Source of the DNA: JAFGCN01 sp964547015
GTDB taxonomy: Archaea > Aenigmatarchaeota > Aenigmatarchaeia > QMZS01
Reading direction: 5' to 3'
Assembly: GCA_964547015.1 (NCBI GenBank)
Contig: CAZJKT010000001.1
Span: forward strand, 1-64,000
Length of the DNA: 64,000 nt
In this document: positions 42,337 to 50,849 of the stretch, one piece after another
How the letters are laid out: every line of letters starts with the position of its first letter
Position numbering within the stretch: position 1 is the first letter of the stretch
The notes under the pieces: model-generated
The model's input: only the letters and a program-made list of their open reading frames with translations
What the model was told of the DNA's origin: nothing
Databases searched by the model: none
Program-made: the position numbers and the translations under genes

Positions 42337-42819
42337 CTACATCACTTCTTCTTCGTCCGACCTCTTATAAGTGTGCAGGTCTTCAATTCTAAACCATACA
42401 AGCATTTCTTTTTCTGCGCTTTCCTTGCTGTCTGAGGAATGGACAATGTTATGGTAGAGCCTTCCCTTTTCATCGGCATGGCTCATGCTCATATGCCCAA
42501 AGTCGCCTCTAATTGTTCCCGGAGGAGCGGAGTCTCCGCTTGTCGGGCCGCAAAGCTTCCTGACTGCGGCTATCGCACCTGCCCCCTCAATCACCATTGC
42601 AACCATGGGGCCGCTTTTGAGGTATTCCTTAAGCCCTTTGAAAAAAGGCTTCTCCCTGTGCTCAAAGTAGTGTTTTGAGGCAAATTCGTCATCAGCCCAA
42701 AGCATCCGCAATGCAACTATTTTAAGGCCCCTTTGCTCAAACCTCTTGATTATCTCGCCGACAAGGCCGCGCCTAACACCATCAGGCTTTATTGCCACAA
42801 ATGTCTTTTCTATTGCCAT
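42337..42819 (-). CDS. ndk: Nucleoside diphosphate kinase
   Basis: About 160 residues with KPDGVRRGLVGEIIKRFE at the start, the nucleotide-binding part and the catalytic His motif NIVHSSDSKESAEKE (His in the usual NxxHxSD). It equilibrates NTP pools by ping-pong phosphorylation. ATG 42819 (TTGCCATAAAAAA) is the start with family homology; four upstream residues are dropped. It is a solitary gene in this genome, whereas many archaea keep it next to eL24. Confidence 0.95.
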   Translation of the reverse strand: MAIEKTFVAIKPDGVRRGLVGEIIKRFEQRGLKIVALRMLWADDEFASKHYFEHREKPFFKGLKEYLKSGPMVAMVIEGAGAIAAVRKLCGPTSGDSAPPGTIRGDFGHMSMSHADEKGRLYHNIVHSSDSKESAEKEMLVWFRIEDLHTYKRSDEEEVM

Positions 42820-42871
42820 AAAAAAACACACTTAAAAATTAATGCCTTATAAAACATTTCATTATAGACTT

Positions 42872-43231
42872 ATGGCGGATTTACCTAAAGAGGCGCAGGA
42901 GCTTTTGATGGCTGTTCAGGCCAGAAACCAGCAATTGCAGGCAATAATGGCCCAGAGGCAAAATGCGGACCTGCAGGAAATAGAGATTAAAGAGGCAATC
43001 AAAGAGATTGCAGATAAGGAGGAGATTTACAAATCTGTTGCGGGCCTTCTTTTGAAGGCCGATAAGGCTAAAGTCAAAGAGGAGCTCGATGAGTCGCTTG
43101 AGCTAATTAAGCTCAAAAAAAAGCAGTTCTCCGAGCAGGAGGCCAGTCTCAAAAAAACCCTTGAAGCCGACCAGAAAAAATTGATGGGCTTTTTGGGCGG
43201 CGGAGCAGGCAAAGGGCAGGCTGCGGGATAA
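42872..43231 (+). CDS. pfdB: Prefoldin beta subunit
   Basis: About 119 residues, mostly two long helices with a hinge, typical of prefoldin beta: DLPKEAQELLMAVQARNQQL at the N-terminus and KLKKKQFSEQEASLKKTLEA at the C-terminal coiled coil. The chaperone hexamer hands unfolded proteins to the thermosome. The ATG at 42872 (GACTTATG) has TATA-like CCTTATAAAAC about 26 nt upstream. The alpha subunit is not in the window. Confidence 0.88.
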   Translation: MADLPKEAQELLMAVQARNQQLQAIMAQRQNADLQEIEIKEAIKEIADKEEIYKSVAGLLLKADKAKVKEELDESLELIKLKKKQFSEQEASLKKTLEADQKKLMGFLGGGAGKGQAAG

Positions 43232-43258
43232 GCATATCTATTCTCTGTTGATGGGCGC

Positions 43259-43909
43259 TTAGGGACCCATATCAGGATATTTCCTGACAAGACAGATTCC
43301 TTTTAAGACATACTCATCGAAGCTTTTTCTCTTTAGAAATGCGGGTTTTAGCTTTTTTTGGAGTTCGACAATATGGGGGTAGTTGTGGTCTGTGCGGTAG
43401 GTTGCGTCCCAAGGCCACCATTTTTTGGCATCAGTGGTAAGGCCTATAATAGCAAAAGCGGCGATTTCTGCAAGCGCCCAGATCTGTCCGTCACTTAGTT
43501 CTTCCTTGAAGAAGCGCCGCTTATAGATTTCGAAATAATGGGACAAGCAAAGCTCATGGGCGACGATACTTCGCATGAAATAGGGGTTATATTTCCAAAG
43601 GACAGCTATCTTTGGCGAAACGCCCCAGTTTGAAAGCCCAAGGTGAACTCCGGAGACTACACACTCATATTTGGGATAAAACCACCTGTAGCCGGTTATT
43701 ATTTCGGTATGGCTTGAAAATTCCTCATTTATCTCGTTCCAGCTCTTTTGGTACATCTTTTTTGTTGCCTCCAGAATAGGCGCTGAAGTGTCATAAAACA
43801 GGCCTAGTTTTGCAAGAATGTTTTTTGAATATCCAAAAACTTTGGCTACCTTAGGATCTTTTACCCAATATTCGTCGTATTCCCGGTCTATAATGAAGTT
43901 AAGCTTCAT
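43259..43909 (-). CDS. Hypothetical protein with HE-x4-H motif
   Basis: A 216-residue soluble protein. A central SIVAHELCLSHYFEIYKRRF has His-Glu and a second His spaced HEx4H, with a following Glu in EIAAFAIIGL, a layout like zinc metallopeptidases but with one residue more than HExxH. This makes a peptidase possible but unproven. It is rich in Trp and Tyr. Stand-alone gene between prefoldin and uS10. Confidence 0.55.
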   Translation of the reverse strand: MKLNFIIDREYDEYWVKDPKVAKVFGYSKNILAKLGLFYDTSAPILEATKKMYQKSWNEINEEFSSHTEIITGYRWFYPKYECVVSGVHLGLSNWGVSPKIAVLWKYNPYFMRSIVAHELCLSHYFEIYKRRFFKEELSDGQIWALAEIAAFAIIGLTTDAKKWWPWDATYRTDHNYPHIVELQKKLKPAFLKRKSFDEYVLKGICLVRKYPDMGP

Positions 43910-43954
43910 AAAATATTCTGCGTTTTTGTTAAAATTTGCGATATTATTCTAAAA

Positions 43955-44272
43955 TTAAGCCATCATTTTGACTTCAATATTAACTTCTTCAGGAATCTGA
44001 AGCCTCATAATCTGGTAGAGAGCGCGCTCGCTTTCACCTACTTCTATCACCCGGCTGTGGACTCTTAATTCCCAGTGGTCAAACCTGTGGTTTCCGTGCC
44101 CGGTTCCGGTTTTCATCTGCCTAAGGACAGGCACTCTCAGTTTCTTTGTGGGAAGCGGAATAGGCCCCCTTACAGATGCGCCGTATTTCTCCACATCCAG
44201 CTTTATTTTCTGGGCGACTTCCTGAAGTTTGTCTATGTCCCGGCTCCAAAGCTTAATTCTTGCTCTCTGCAT
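43955..44272 (-). CDS. rps10: Ribosomal protein uS10
   Basis: About 105 residues of archaeal uS10: RARIKLWSRDIDKLQEVAQK at the start, YGASVRGPIPLPTKKLRV in the middle, then GTGHGNHRFDHWELRVHSRV. ATG 44272 is chosen from homology over an upstream in-frame start. Unlike most archaea it is not next to EF-1 alpha or EF-2. The divergent hypothetical gene begins at 44316. Confidence 0.93.
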   Translation of the reverse strand: MQRARIKLWSRDIDKLQEVAQKIKLDVEKYGASVRGPIPLPTKKLRVPVLRQMKTGTGHGNHRFDHWELRVHSRVIEVGESERALYQIMRLQIPEEVNIEVKMMA

Positions 44273-44315
44273 AACTTTACATAAAATTTTAAAAGGCATA
44301 TATTTTCGGATAATT

Positions 44316-44765
44316 ATGGACTGGGACGATTTTAGGGTTTTGCGCGAGGTTTTTGGAAAAGGAAAGTCCTACCTTTACCTTGGAAAGCCGGATATTCTTG
44401 AGGTTGTGATTGCAGATGCAAAGGAGGTGGTAGCGATTTCTCCCGAGAAGATAAATATAAAGCATCCGATTTTGAGGGTAATAGAGGGTTTGCCTGAAGA
44501 GACAGAACTTACTTATCTTCCCGAAGAGCTGGACTGTATTGTAAACTGCCTTCCCCTAAAACTGCCGATTTCTTTTAAAATACTGGCCCGTTTTGTTCCC
44601 TTGCTCAAATCTGACGGCCATATATTGGTAAGGCTTGAATTGACAAAAGAGCAGGACAGCTATATGGAATATATCTTGAAGGATGCCCTCAGGGATGCAG
44701 GCCTTGAGGAGATTGCGCGGGTTTCAATGGAAGGCGAGAAATATTTTTTGGGAAAGCGCGCCTGA
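44316..44765 (+). CDS. Hypothetical protein (methyltransferase-like fold possible)
   Basis: A 149-residue acidic protein, starting MDWDDFRVLREVFGKGKSYL. The order of strands (YLYLGKPDILEVVIADAKEV, ELDCIVNCLPLKL, LLKSDGHILVRLEL) resembles a SAM-dependent methyltransferase core without a clear SAM-binding Gly motif. It may be an inactive relative. It is 43 nt upstream of the NurA gene on the same strand. Confidence 0.5.
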   Translation: MDWDDFRVLREVFGKGKSYLYLGKPDILEVVIADAKEVVAISPEKINIKHPILRVIEGLPEETELTYLPEELDCIVNCLPLKLPISFKILARFVPLLKSDGHILVRLELTKEQDSYMEYILKDALRDAGLEEIARVSMEGEKYFLGKRA

Positions 44766-44808
44766 ATAAAACCGCTCTTAGGTTACCTATTATTTGCTAA
44801 ATTCAATT

Positions 44809-45804
44809 ATGCCCGGCTTGGAGGAGATTGACAGAGTAATTGAAAGGATACAGGCGATGGAGTCAGACAAAAAGGCGCTTGCGGCTTTGCTTAAGGGCTT
44901 TCCTAACCTTACCTGGAAGATAAAAAAGGCAGAGCTTGGGGATATGCTAATAGGCGGGGAGGACGGCGGAATAACAAAGAAATCAACGCATTTGATTGAT
45001 TTTATATTCCTCAGGGCGGTTTCTGTCCTTTTTAAATATCGCGGAGGAGAGCTTGAAAATGTGGACTATTTTCCCTCAATGAGCCCACCTACCGAAGTGG
45101 CGCACACAAGCGAGCCTCTGTCAGAGCCTGAATTTCGGATGTTTTGGAGTTTAAGGAGAATAAAAAAGGAGCTTGAGGTAAGCCTCAGGGCGATAGAAAA
45201 GCACTCTCCTGATGCGTTTTTGATTGACGGAAGCCTTATGGTGCACCCTGCTGATGTCCCCCGGAAGGAGAGCTCGCTTTTTGAGGATTATTTGGAGATT
45301 AGCCATGCCCAGCGCGAGCTGCAGGAGCTTTGCCGCTCAAAAGGGTGTATTTTGGCGGGTATTGTGGAAGATAGCAGAAGTTCCTTATTTTCAGGGTATA
45401 TTGAAAGGGAATTGCTCCCCCTAATCGGCGACCCTAAGGCTGAAAAGCTCAAAAATATGCTAAAAAAGGTTCGCGATACAAATCTGCTTCATTACCTGCT
45501 TGAAAAAGGCGAAGCAACCCTTGAGATGGAGTGCGAGGGCGAAATAAAGTGCATCTACATGAAAACCGCAGAATTTGACCGCCCTATAAGGGTTGAATAT
45601 ATGGATAATCGCGAGAAAATTGCGGGGATAGTTTATGCGCTTTCCTCCCAAAGCCGGACTTACGGGCTTCCTAATGTGCTTATTGAGGCTGACCAGAGGG
45701 CGAAGCTTTCCGAGTCGGATTCGCTCTATTATATGAATCATATTTCGTCAAGGCTGGGGCTTCAGGACCTGTTTTTCCTGAGAAGGGAAAACCGCCCTTT
45801 TTAG
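44809..45804 (+). CDS. nurA: NurA-domain nuclease
   Basis: About 331 residues with the NurA features: an internal DAFLIDGSLMVHP (conserved Asp), LAGIVEDSRSSLFSGYIE, and GLPNVLIEADQRAKLSESD. NurA is a 5'-3' nuclease that resects DNA ends together with the HerA helicase and Mre11-Rad50. HerA is not adjacent here, although the pair is usually linked. ATG 44809 (CAATTATGCCC) is used. Confidence 0.85.
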   Translation: MPGLEEIDRVIERIQAMESDKKALAALLKGFPNLTWKIKKAELGDMLIGGEDGGITKKSTHLIDFIFLRAVSVLFKYRGGELENVDYFPSMSPPTEVAHTSEPLSEPEFRMFWSLRRIKKELEVSLRAIEKHSPDAFLIDGSLMVHPADVPRKESSLFEDYLEISHAQRELQELCRSKGCILAGIVEDSRSSLFSGYIERELLPLIGDPKAEKLKNMLKKVRDTNLLHYLLEKGEATLEMECEGEIKCIYMKTAEFDRPIRVEYMDNREKIAGIVYALSSQSRTYGLPNVLIEADQRAKLSESDSLYYMNHISSRLGLQDLFFLRRENRPF

Positions 45805-45805
45805 G

Positions 45806-46141
45806 ATGAAAGGGGTTTTTTTGAGAAAAAAGCTAATTTGCAGGTCAAAATTGGCTTGCGGACTGAGGGCGATGGTTGGGCTGATGTTTCGCCCAAGCCT
45901 AAAAAAGGGTGAAGCCCTTATTCTTGAATTGCCGAAAAAAAAAGTTGATATTCACAGCTTTTTCATGTTTTTTCCTATCAGCCTGTATTTCCTTGATGAA
46001 TGCTTTAGGGTTATTGAAACAGCAGATTTGACTCCATGGAAGGTTTATTTGCCAAAAAATCGCCCAAAATATGTATTGGAGGCAAATATGGGAGAGCTTA
46101 GCCTGAAAGTGGGCGACAGGCTGGAGATAAGGGATAAGTAG
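45806..46141 (+). CDS. DUF192-family protein
   Basis: A 111-residue protein with the DUF192 pattern: GLRAMVGLMFRPSLKKGEAL at the start, a beta-barrel with ISLYFLDECFRVIE, and YVLEANMGELSLKVGDRLEI at the end. Function is unknown. It starts 1 nt after the NurA stop, so it belongs to that transcript. Its stop codon lies in a 19-bp tandem repeat. Confidence 0.8.
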   Translation: MKGVFLRKKLICRSKLACGLRAMVGLMFRPSLKKGEALILELPKKKVDIHSFFMFFPISLYFLDECFRVIETADLTPWKVYLPKNRPKYVLEANMGELSLKVGDRLEIRDK

Positions 46142-46178
46142 GAGGATTAGGGATAAGTAGGAGGATTAGGGATAAGTA
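46131..46178. repeat. 19-bp tandem repeat over a stop codon
   Basis: The unit GGGATAAGTAGGAGGATTA occurs at 46131-46149 and 46150-46168, followed by a 10-bp partial copy to 46178, all perfect. The TAG stop of the DUF192 gene (46139-46141) is in the first unit. The TATA box of the next gene begins right after it. Confidence 0.88.
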
Positions 46179-46205
46179 ATAAATATATATAAGTATATTT
46201 AGATT

Positions 46206-46673
46206 ATGTCAAGCCTTACCGAATATCGGATAGCCTATGGGATAGTATTTGATGAGAGGGATGAAACCGGGCTGCACTTAAATAGAAGGGTGATTTTACA
46301 AAGGCGGCCTGCGGGCAGAAAACCTGTATGGAGCATACCCTACGCAACATGTAAACCAAAATATGAAGATAAAAGACTAAAAGAGATTTTTGATTCTTTA
46401 GGTATAAAAACCGGAGAGTGGCAAAATGTGGGGAGATTTTACCGAGATTGTGGGGTTGAGAGGCTGCCTAAAACCCCGATATATGTTTTTTCATCAGAGT
46501 TAGGCTATTCTAATGAAGGCAGTGCCATTGGGCAAAGAAATGGATTTAAGCTGGCAAGTTTGGCTGAAATTATGTATTGTGATGCTGTTGGGACTGTTTC
46601 AGAAGAGGACATTGACCCGACTTCAAAATATATTGCCAAATATTTTGGCCCCCGCATAAAATCGAAAGTTTAG
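46206..46673 (+). CDS. Nudix-like hypothetical protein without a Nudix box
   Basis: A 155-residue protein: an AYGIVFDERDETG strand pair and RVILQRRPAGRKPVWSIPYA resemble the first strands of Nudix hydrolases, but the expected GX5EX7REUXEEXGU box is absent, so hydrolase activity is unlikely. TATA-rich AAATATATAT at 46181-46190 and a GATTATG start point to its own promoter. Confidence 0.5.
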   Translation: MSSLTEYRIAYGIVFDERDETGLHLNRRVILQRRPAGRKPVWSIPYATCKPKYEDKRLKEIFDSLGIKTGEWQNVGRFYRDCGVERLPKTPIYVFSSELGYSNEGSAIGQRNGFKLASLAEIMYCDAVGTVSEEDIDPTSKYIAKYFGPRIKSKV

Positions 46674-46708
46674 GAAATAAACAATTCAATAGGATATTTT
46701 AGTATATT

Positions 46709-48058
46709 ATGGGCCCCTTAGAGCTTGAAGTTTTAAGAAAAATAAAGCCCCACGCATCAGAGGAGGAAGCTGTGGGGAAATTTGCAAAAAAGGTTTTAGA
46801 GGCGGCGGAAATCATAGCAAAGCCTTTTTTGGCCTACCCCGAAATTGTCGGCTCAACTGCAAAAGGGACCTACCTAAAGCATGATTATGACTTTGATTTG
46901 TTTATAGTCTTTAGGGACAAAATACCTAAGGCGCGCCTGGAAGAATTCGGGCTTTTAATAGGGACAAGCCTGACCGAAGAGCTAGGGGGTACTTACAACC
47001 TGAAATATGCAGAGCACCCTTATGTAAGGGCAAAGGTTGGAAAATACAGCCTAGATATTGTTCCCTGTTATGCGATAAAAAACGGGGAGAAAATAATTTC
47101 CGCTGTTGACCGCTCGCCTTTGCACACAAAATATGTTTCCTCAAAGCTCAAGGGGGTGATGAAAGACCATGCCCGGCTTATGAAATACTTTTGCAAGAGG
47201 TCCGGAATATACGGGGCTGACGCGAAAGCCGAAGGCCTTAGCGGATATTTGTGCGAACTTTTCATAATCGAGTACGGGACTTTTTCGGAGGCGATTAAAA
47301 ATATCGCCGAGCTTCCGTTCAGGTCATATATTGACCCCGAAGGGCTGTCCTCAGAAAAGGACGCAAAAAAGGCTTTCAAAGATGCGCTTATTGTTATTGA
47401 CCCGACAGACAAAAACAGGAATGTTGCCGCCCCCCTCTCGCCGCAGAATTTCCTCAGGCTAAAGATTGAGGCAAAAAAATGCATTGAGGCGGGTAAATTT
47501 CCATCTTTAAAATCCGCCCCAAAAAACCTCCTGATAAATAAGCTTAAGGAAGATCGGGGGACTTATTTTTACGGGATTTGCTTTGAGCCCCCGGATATTA
47601 TTGCCGAAAATCTCTATCCGCAGCTAAGAAAGCTTGAGAGGCGGGTTGCGTCGTATCTCGGAGAAAATGATTTCTCTATAGTCAGGCATCACTCCTGGAC
47701 AGATGAGTCCGAGAATGCCTATATAATTGTTGAAGTTGAAAAAAGGGCGCTCTCAAAATACAAAAGGGTTGCAGGCCCTACAATAAATTCAGGAGAGATT
47801 GACAATTTTCTCGAAAAATACCTTGGAAATAAATATAAGCCTTATATCGAGGGCGGGCAGTTTTTTGTGTGCGCCAAAAGAAGGTACCTCACTGTTGAAA
47901 CTGCCTTAAGGACTTTTTTAAAAGAGAGGCGAGAAGAAATCCCTAAAAGAATAGCTGAAATGGATATTAGGGTGCTAGAAGAGAAGGAGATAATAGATAT
48001 TGTAAACAGGGACAAGGCTCTTAATTCGAGCCTTGCCCGGAGGATTTTTTCGGTTTAG
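46709..48058 (+). CDS. cca: CCA tRNA nucleotidyltransferase (archaeal class I)
   Basis: A 449-residue protein: nucleotidyltransferase motif GSTAKGTYLKHDYDFDLFIV (GS and the DxD carboxylates), LDIVPCYAIKNGEKI and a long C-terminal region with YIEGGQFFVCAKRRY. It adds CCA to tRNA 3' ends; none of the tRNA genes in this window encodes CCA. It is read convergently with the RNase P RNA gene, with the ends touching. Confidence 0.93.
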   Translation: MGPLELEVLRKIKPHASEEEAVGKFAKKVLEAAEIIAKPFLAYPEIVGSTAKGTYLKHDYDFDLFIVFRDKIPKARLEEFGLLIGTSLTEELGGTYNLKYAEHPYVRAKVGKYSLDIVPCYAIKNGEKIISAVDRSPLHTKYVSSKLKGVMKDHARLMKYFCKRSGIYGADAKAEGLSGYLCELFIIEYGTFSEAIKNIAELPFRSYIDPEGLSSEKDAKKAFKDALIVIDPTDKNRNVAAPLSPQNFLRLKIEAKKCIEAGKFPSLKSAPKNLLINKLKEDRGTYFYGICFEPPDIIAENLYPQLRKLERRVASYLGENDFSIVRHHSWTDESENAYIIVEVEKRALSKYKRVAGPTINSGEIDNFLEKYLGNKYKPYIEGGQFFVCAKRRYLTVETALRTFLKERREEIPKRIAEMDIRVLEEKEIIDIVNRDKALNSSLARRIFSV

Positions 48059-48343
48059 TTTGTGAAGCAAATTAATCTGCCTTTTGTTGCTTCTTCTCCT
48101 GCCTCTCGCTTGGGGGCAGGGTCATCAGGGAAGCCTGCGGGATATTCATCTAAGCGCCAAATGCTTGCATCTCATTCGGGAAAAGCCGCCGTCCCAATCC
48201 GCTTTTGGGCAATCAAGGATCATTTTTAATCCCGCGGCGGAGAATTTTCTTTTACGGCCTTTCTGGCTTTCTCAAGCCTCTGTCCGGTCAATGGGCAGAA
48301 TTTCCTCCCAATACAGGGGAAATCCCTCTCACTTCACAACTTT
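48057..48343 (-). ncRNA. rnpB: RNase P RNA
   Basis: Read on the minus strand. The CR-I-like GGGAGGAAATTCTGCCC is near the 5' end. A GGCGCTTAGATGAAT segment matches the AGAUGAAU region (CR-IV) of RNase P RNA. P4 can form between TCTGCC and GGCAGA near the 3' end. P1 pairs AGTTGTGAAG (5') with CTTCACAAACT (3', one extra A). A TATA sequence (CATATATACC, about 48355-48365) is correctly placed for transcription. Length about 287 nt is right for a compact archaeal form. It provides the catalytic RNA that trims tRNA 5' ends. The boundaries are approximate. No protein gene covers this stretch. Confidence 0.78.
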
Positions 48344-48468
48344 AATTGGCTTTTTGGTATATATGCTTTATTCAAGGCTTATTTTTGAAGTGGGGCTTGG
48401 CTGTTATTTATTCGACAATTGACTGTGATGGTATCAACAATAATATATTTGTCTGCCTTATTAGAATA

Positions 48469-48753
48469 ATGGGATTAGTTGAAGTGCATGGTCCGGCGGG
48501 GATTAGTGTATTTGCCACCAAAGAAGAGATAGCATTATATGGTCGTCCAGGGGTAATTGAGATGCACCATACAGATCCGTTTAGAAGAATATGGCCTAAA
48601 TATAAATCTGGCCCGGATAGAGATCCAAATAATCAGGATGAAAAGCGACCTGGATATAAGGAAGTTCCTGTTATAGACGGAGCAAGTATAATTGAGCCGG
48701 TAGGCGAGGGAGATAACCCCAACAAAACAGAGATTATTAACAAATATTTCTGA
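48469..48753 (+). CDS. Hypothetical small protein
   Basis: A 94-residue protein, starting MGLVEVHGPAGISVFATKEE, followed by a HHTDPFRRIWPKYKSGP segment and an acidic end. It has no membrane helix or signal. I do not recognise it. TATA-like TAATATATTT (48441-48450) about 24 nt before the ATG supports expression. It lies between RNase P RNA and the mevalonate genes. Confidence 0.5.
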   Translation: MGLVEVHGPAGISVFATKEEIALYGRPGVIEMHHTDPFRRIWPKYKSGPDRDPNNQDEKRPGYKEVPVIDGASIIEPVGEGDNPNKTEIINKYF

Positions 48754-48791
48754 CGGCGCCTAATAGCTTATAATTGTTTATGTATTTTTTT

Positions 48792-49793
48792 ATGAAAGCT
48801 TCAGCTATTGCAAATGCTAATATTGCCCTTGTAAAATATTGGGGCAAGAGGGATAAAGAGAGAATTTTGCCGCAAAACAGCAGTATAAGCATGACCACAG
48901 ACGGGCTTTTTGCCCACACAACAGTTGAATTTGCTGAAGAGTATGAGAGAGATATTTTTGTCTTAAATGGCGAGGAGCTATCTTTGGACTCCAAAGGCTA
49001 TCTGGAGTATGTTGGCCACTTTTTGAAAATTGTTCGGGAAATTAAGGACAATGGTCTTAGGGCAAAAATTGTGAGCAAAAATAACTTTCCTACTGCGGCG
49101 GGCCTCGCTTCTTCAGCGGGCGGATTTGCGGCCCTTGCAGTGGCTATCAATAAAGCTCTGGATTTGGGGCTTGGAGATAAAGAACTTAGTATGCTTGCCC
49201 GAAGAGGCTCGGGTTCGGCTACACGCTCAATTATGGGGGGATTTGTTAAATGGAATCGCGGCGAAAAGGATGATGGAACAGACTCTTTTGGGGAACAGCT
49301 GGCGGATGAAAGTTACTGGCCGGAATTTCGAATGGTATTCTGTATTACAAGCAAGCAGGAGAAAAAAATAAAATCTAGGGCGGGGATGGGCCAAACTCTT
49401 GAGACATGCCCTTTGTATTCGGGCTGGCTGGCTTCGATAGATGAAGATCTTAAAGAAGTTAGGGACGGGATAATAAACAGGGATTTTACAAAAGTAGGGC
49501 GGATTGCGGAATATAATGCCCTCAAAATGCATGCAACAATGATTTCAACAAAACCTTCTATAATATACTGGAATGCCCATACAATAAATCTCATACAGGC
49601 GGTTATGGATTGGAGAGATGAGGGGCTGGAAGCCTATTTTACGATGGATGCCGGCCCGCAAGTTAAGATAATATGCCTTGAAAAAGATGTGGGTGAAGTT
49701 GTTCGCAGAGCAAAAGAGATTGGGGGTGTAGAAGAAATTATTGTGTCAAAGCCGGGCGGACCAGCTCATACTACCGGCCAGCATCTTTTTTGA
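48792..49793 (+). CDS. mvaD: Diphosphomevalonate decarboxylase-family GHMP enzyme
   Basis: About 333 residues with the MVD signatures: KASAIANANIALVKYWGKRD near the start, NFPTAAGLASSAGGFAALAV (GHMP phosphate-binding loop), RRGSGSATRSIMGGFVKWNR and a late AYFTMDAGPQVKIICL. In archaea relatives also include phosphomevalonate decarboxylase and mevalonate-3-kinase, so the exact substrate is uncertain. It serves isoprenoid lipid synthesis. ATG 48792 is chosen over upstream in-frame starts because homology begins there. Confidence 0.88.
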   Translation: MKASAIANANIALVKYWGKRDKERILPQNSSISMTTDGLFAHTTVEFAEEYERDIFVLNGEELSLDSKGYLEYVGHFLKIVREIKDNGLRAKIVSKNNFPTAAGLASSAGGFAALAVAINKALDLGLGDKELSMLARRGSGSATRSIMGGFVKWNRGEKDDGTDSFGEQLADESYWPEFRMVFCITSKQEKKIKSRAGMGQTLETCPLYSGWLASIDEDLKEVRDGIINRDFTKVGRIAEYNALKMHATMISTKPSIIYWNAHTINLIQAVMDWRDEGLEAYFTMDAGPQVKIICLEKDVGEVVRRAKEIGGVEEIIVSKPGGPAHTTGQHLF

Positions 49794-49866
49794 TTATTAC
49801 TGAGCCTAATACGTCAATTGTCTATTTAAACATCGGCAACATAATTATTTTTTTGGGTTTTAAGAT

Positions 49867-50811
49867 ATGGTTAAGACAAGCGCTCCCGGTAAGATGATGT
49901 TTTTTGGCGAACACGCTGCGGTTTATGGAATACCTTGCATTGCTTTTGCAGTAAATCAAAGGTTATACTGCTCTATAAATAAGCGCAAAGATAAACGGAT
50001 TATATTTAACTTTCCTGACATTGGTTTAATGGATTATGAATATACGGGCTCATCTGAGGACAAGCGAGTGAAATTTATAGAGGCCGCAATTAAGAATACT
50101 GTTGGTGATAAAATTTCGGACTTCGGCTTTGAAGTAGAGACACGCTCAGAAATGAAGAAGGGAGTGGGCACCTCTTCAGCATGTGTTGTGGCCATGGTTG
50201 CTGCCCTTAATGAATTCTTTAAGCTTGGGCTTAATCGAGAGCAAATGTTTGGGATATGCTATAAGACTGTTCTTGATGTTCAAGGGAAAGGTTCGGGTTA
50301 TGATGTCGCAACTTCTCTTTATGGCGGTTTTGTGAAATACACTAAAGGGCAACTGCCTATACCGATGGACTGCCCTGCAAAATTGCATCTTGTAATGGGG
50401 CATACAAATATAAAAGCCGATACCGTGAGCCTGATAAATCAGGTGGCGGAAAAAAAGCAGAAGTTCCCCCATTTCTATGAAGAAATATTCCGGCTTACCG
50501 AAAATTGCGTTTTAGAGGCAGAAAACAGAATTAAAATTGGGGACCTTGAGGGCCTCGCTGACATGATGAATTTTGTGCATGGCATTTTGAATGGAATGGG
50601 TGTTTCTCATCCCAAACTCGAAGAGCTTATATTTGCTTCAAGAAATGCCGGCGCCCTTGGAGCAAAGCTTTCCGGGGCTGGTGGTGGGGATTGTATGATT
50701 GCCCTTGCTAGCGATACTACTGTAAAGGCGATAATGGCCGAAATTGAAAAAAAGGGAGGGGCGCCCTTTGAGGTTAGGGTAGATGAGGGGGTAAGAATAG
50801 AGGATATTTGA
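49867..50811 (+). CDS. mvk: Mevalonate kinase-type GHMP kinase
   Basis: A 314-residue GHMP kinase: SAPGKMMFFGEHAAVYGIPC (N-terminal motif; GEHAVVYG is typical of mevalonate kinase), KKGVGTSSACVVAMVAAL (phosphate-binding loop), GSGYDVATSLYGGFV and LSGAGGGDCMIAL. It is the adjacent step to the decarboxylase in the mevalonate pathway. The GSGYDV segment resembles phosphomevalonate kinases, so that identity is a possible alternative. Together with G1P dehydrogenase it indicates autonomous ether-lipid synthesis. Confidence 0.83.
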   Translation: MVKTSAPGKMMFFGEHAAVYGIPCIAFAVNQRLYCSINKRKDKRIIFNFPDIGLMDYEYTGSSEDKRVKFIEAAIKNTVGDKISDFGFEVETRSEMKKGVGTSSACVVAMVAALNEFFKLGLNREQMFGICYKTVLDVQGKGSGYDVATSLYGGFVKYTKGQLPIPMDCPAKLHLVMGHTNIKADTVSLINQVAEKKQKFPHFYEEIFRLTENCVLEAENRIKIGDLEGLADMMNFVHGILNGMGVSHPKLEELIFASRNAGALGAKLSGAGGGDCMIALASDTTVKAIMAEIEKKGGAPFEVRVDEGVRIEDI

Positions 50812-50849
50812 TTGAACTCTTTACTTAACCTATTAGTTTCCAACTCCTA

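Noticed and set aside
48084..48422. 112-residue plus-strand reading frame starting with a Leu-rich stretch
   Set aside because: It lies antisense to the RNase P RNA structure and reads poorly as a protein; the RNA helices explain the stretch better.
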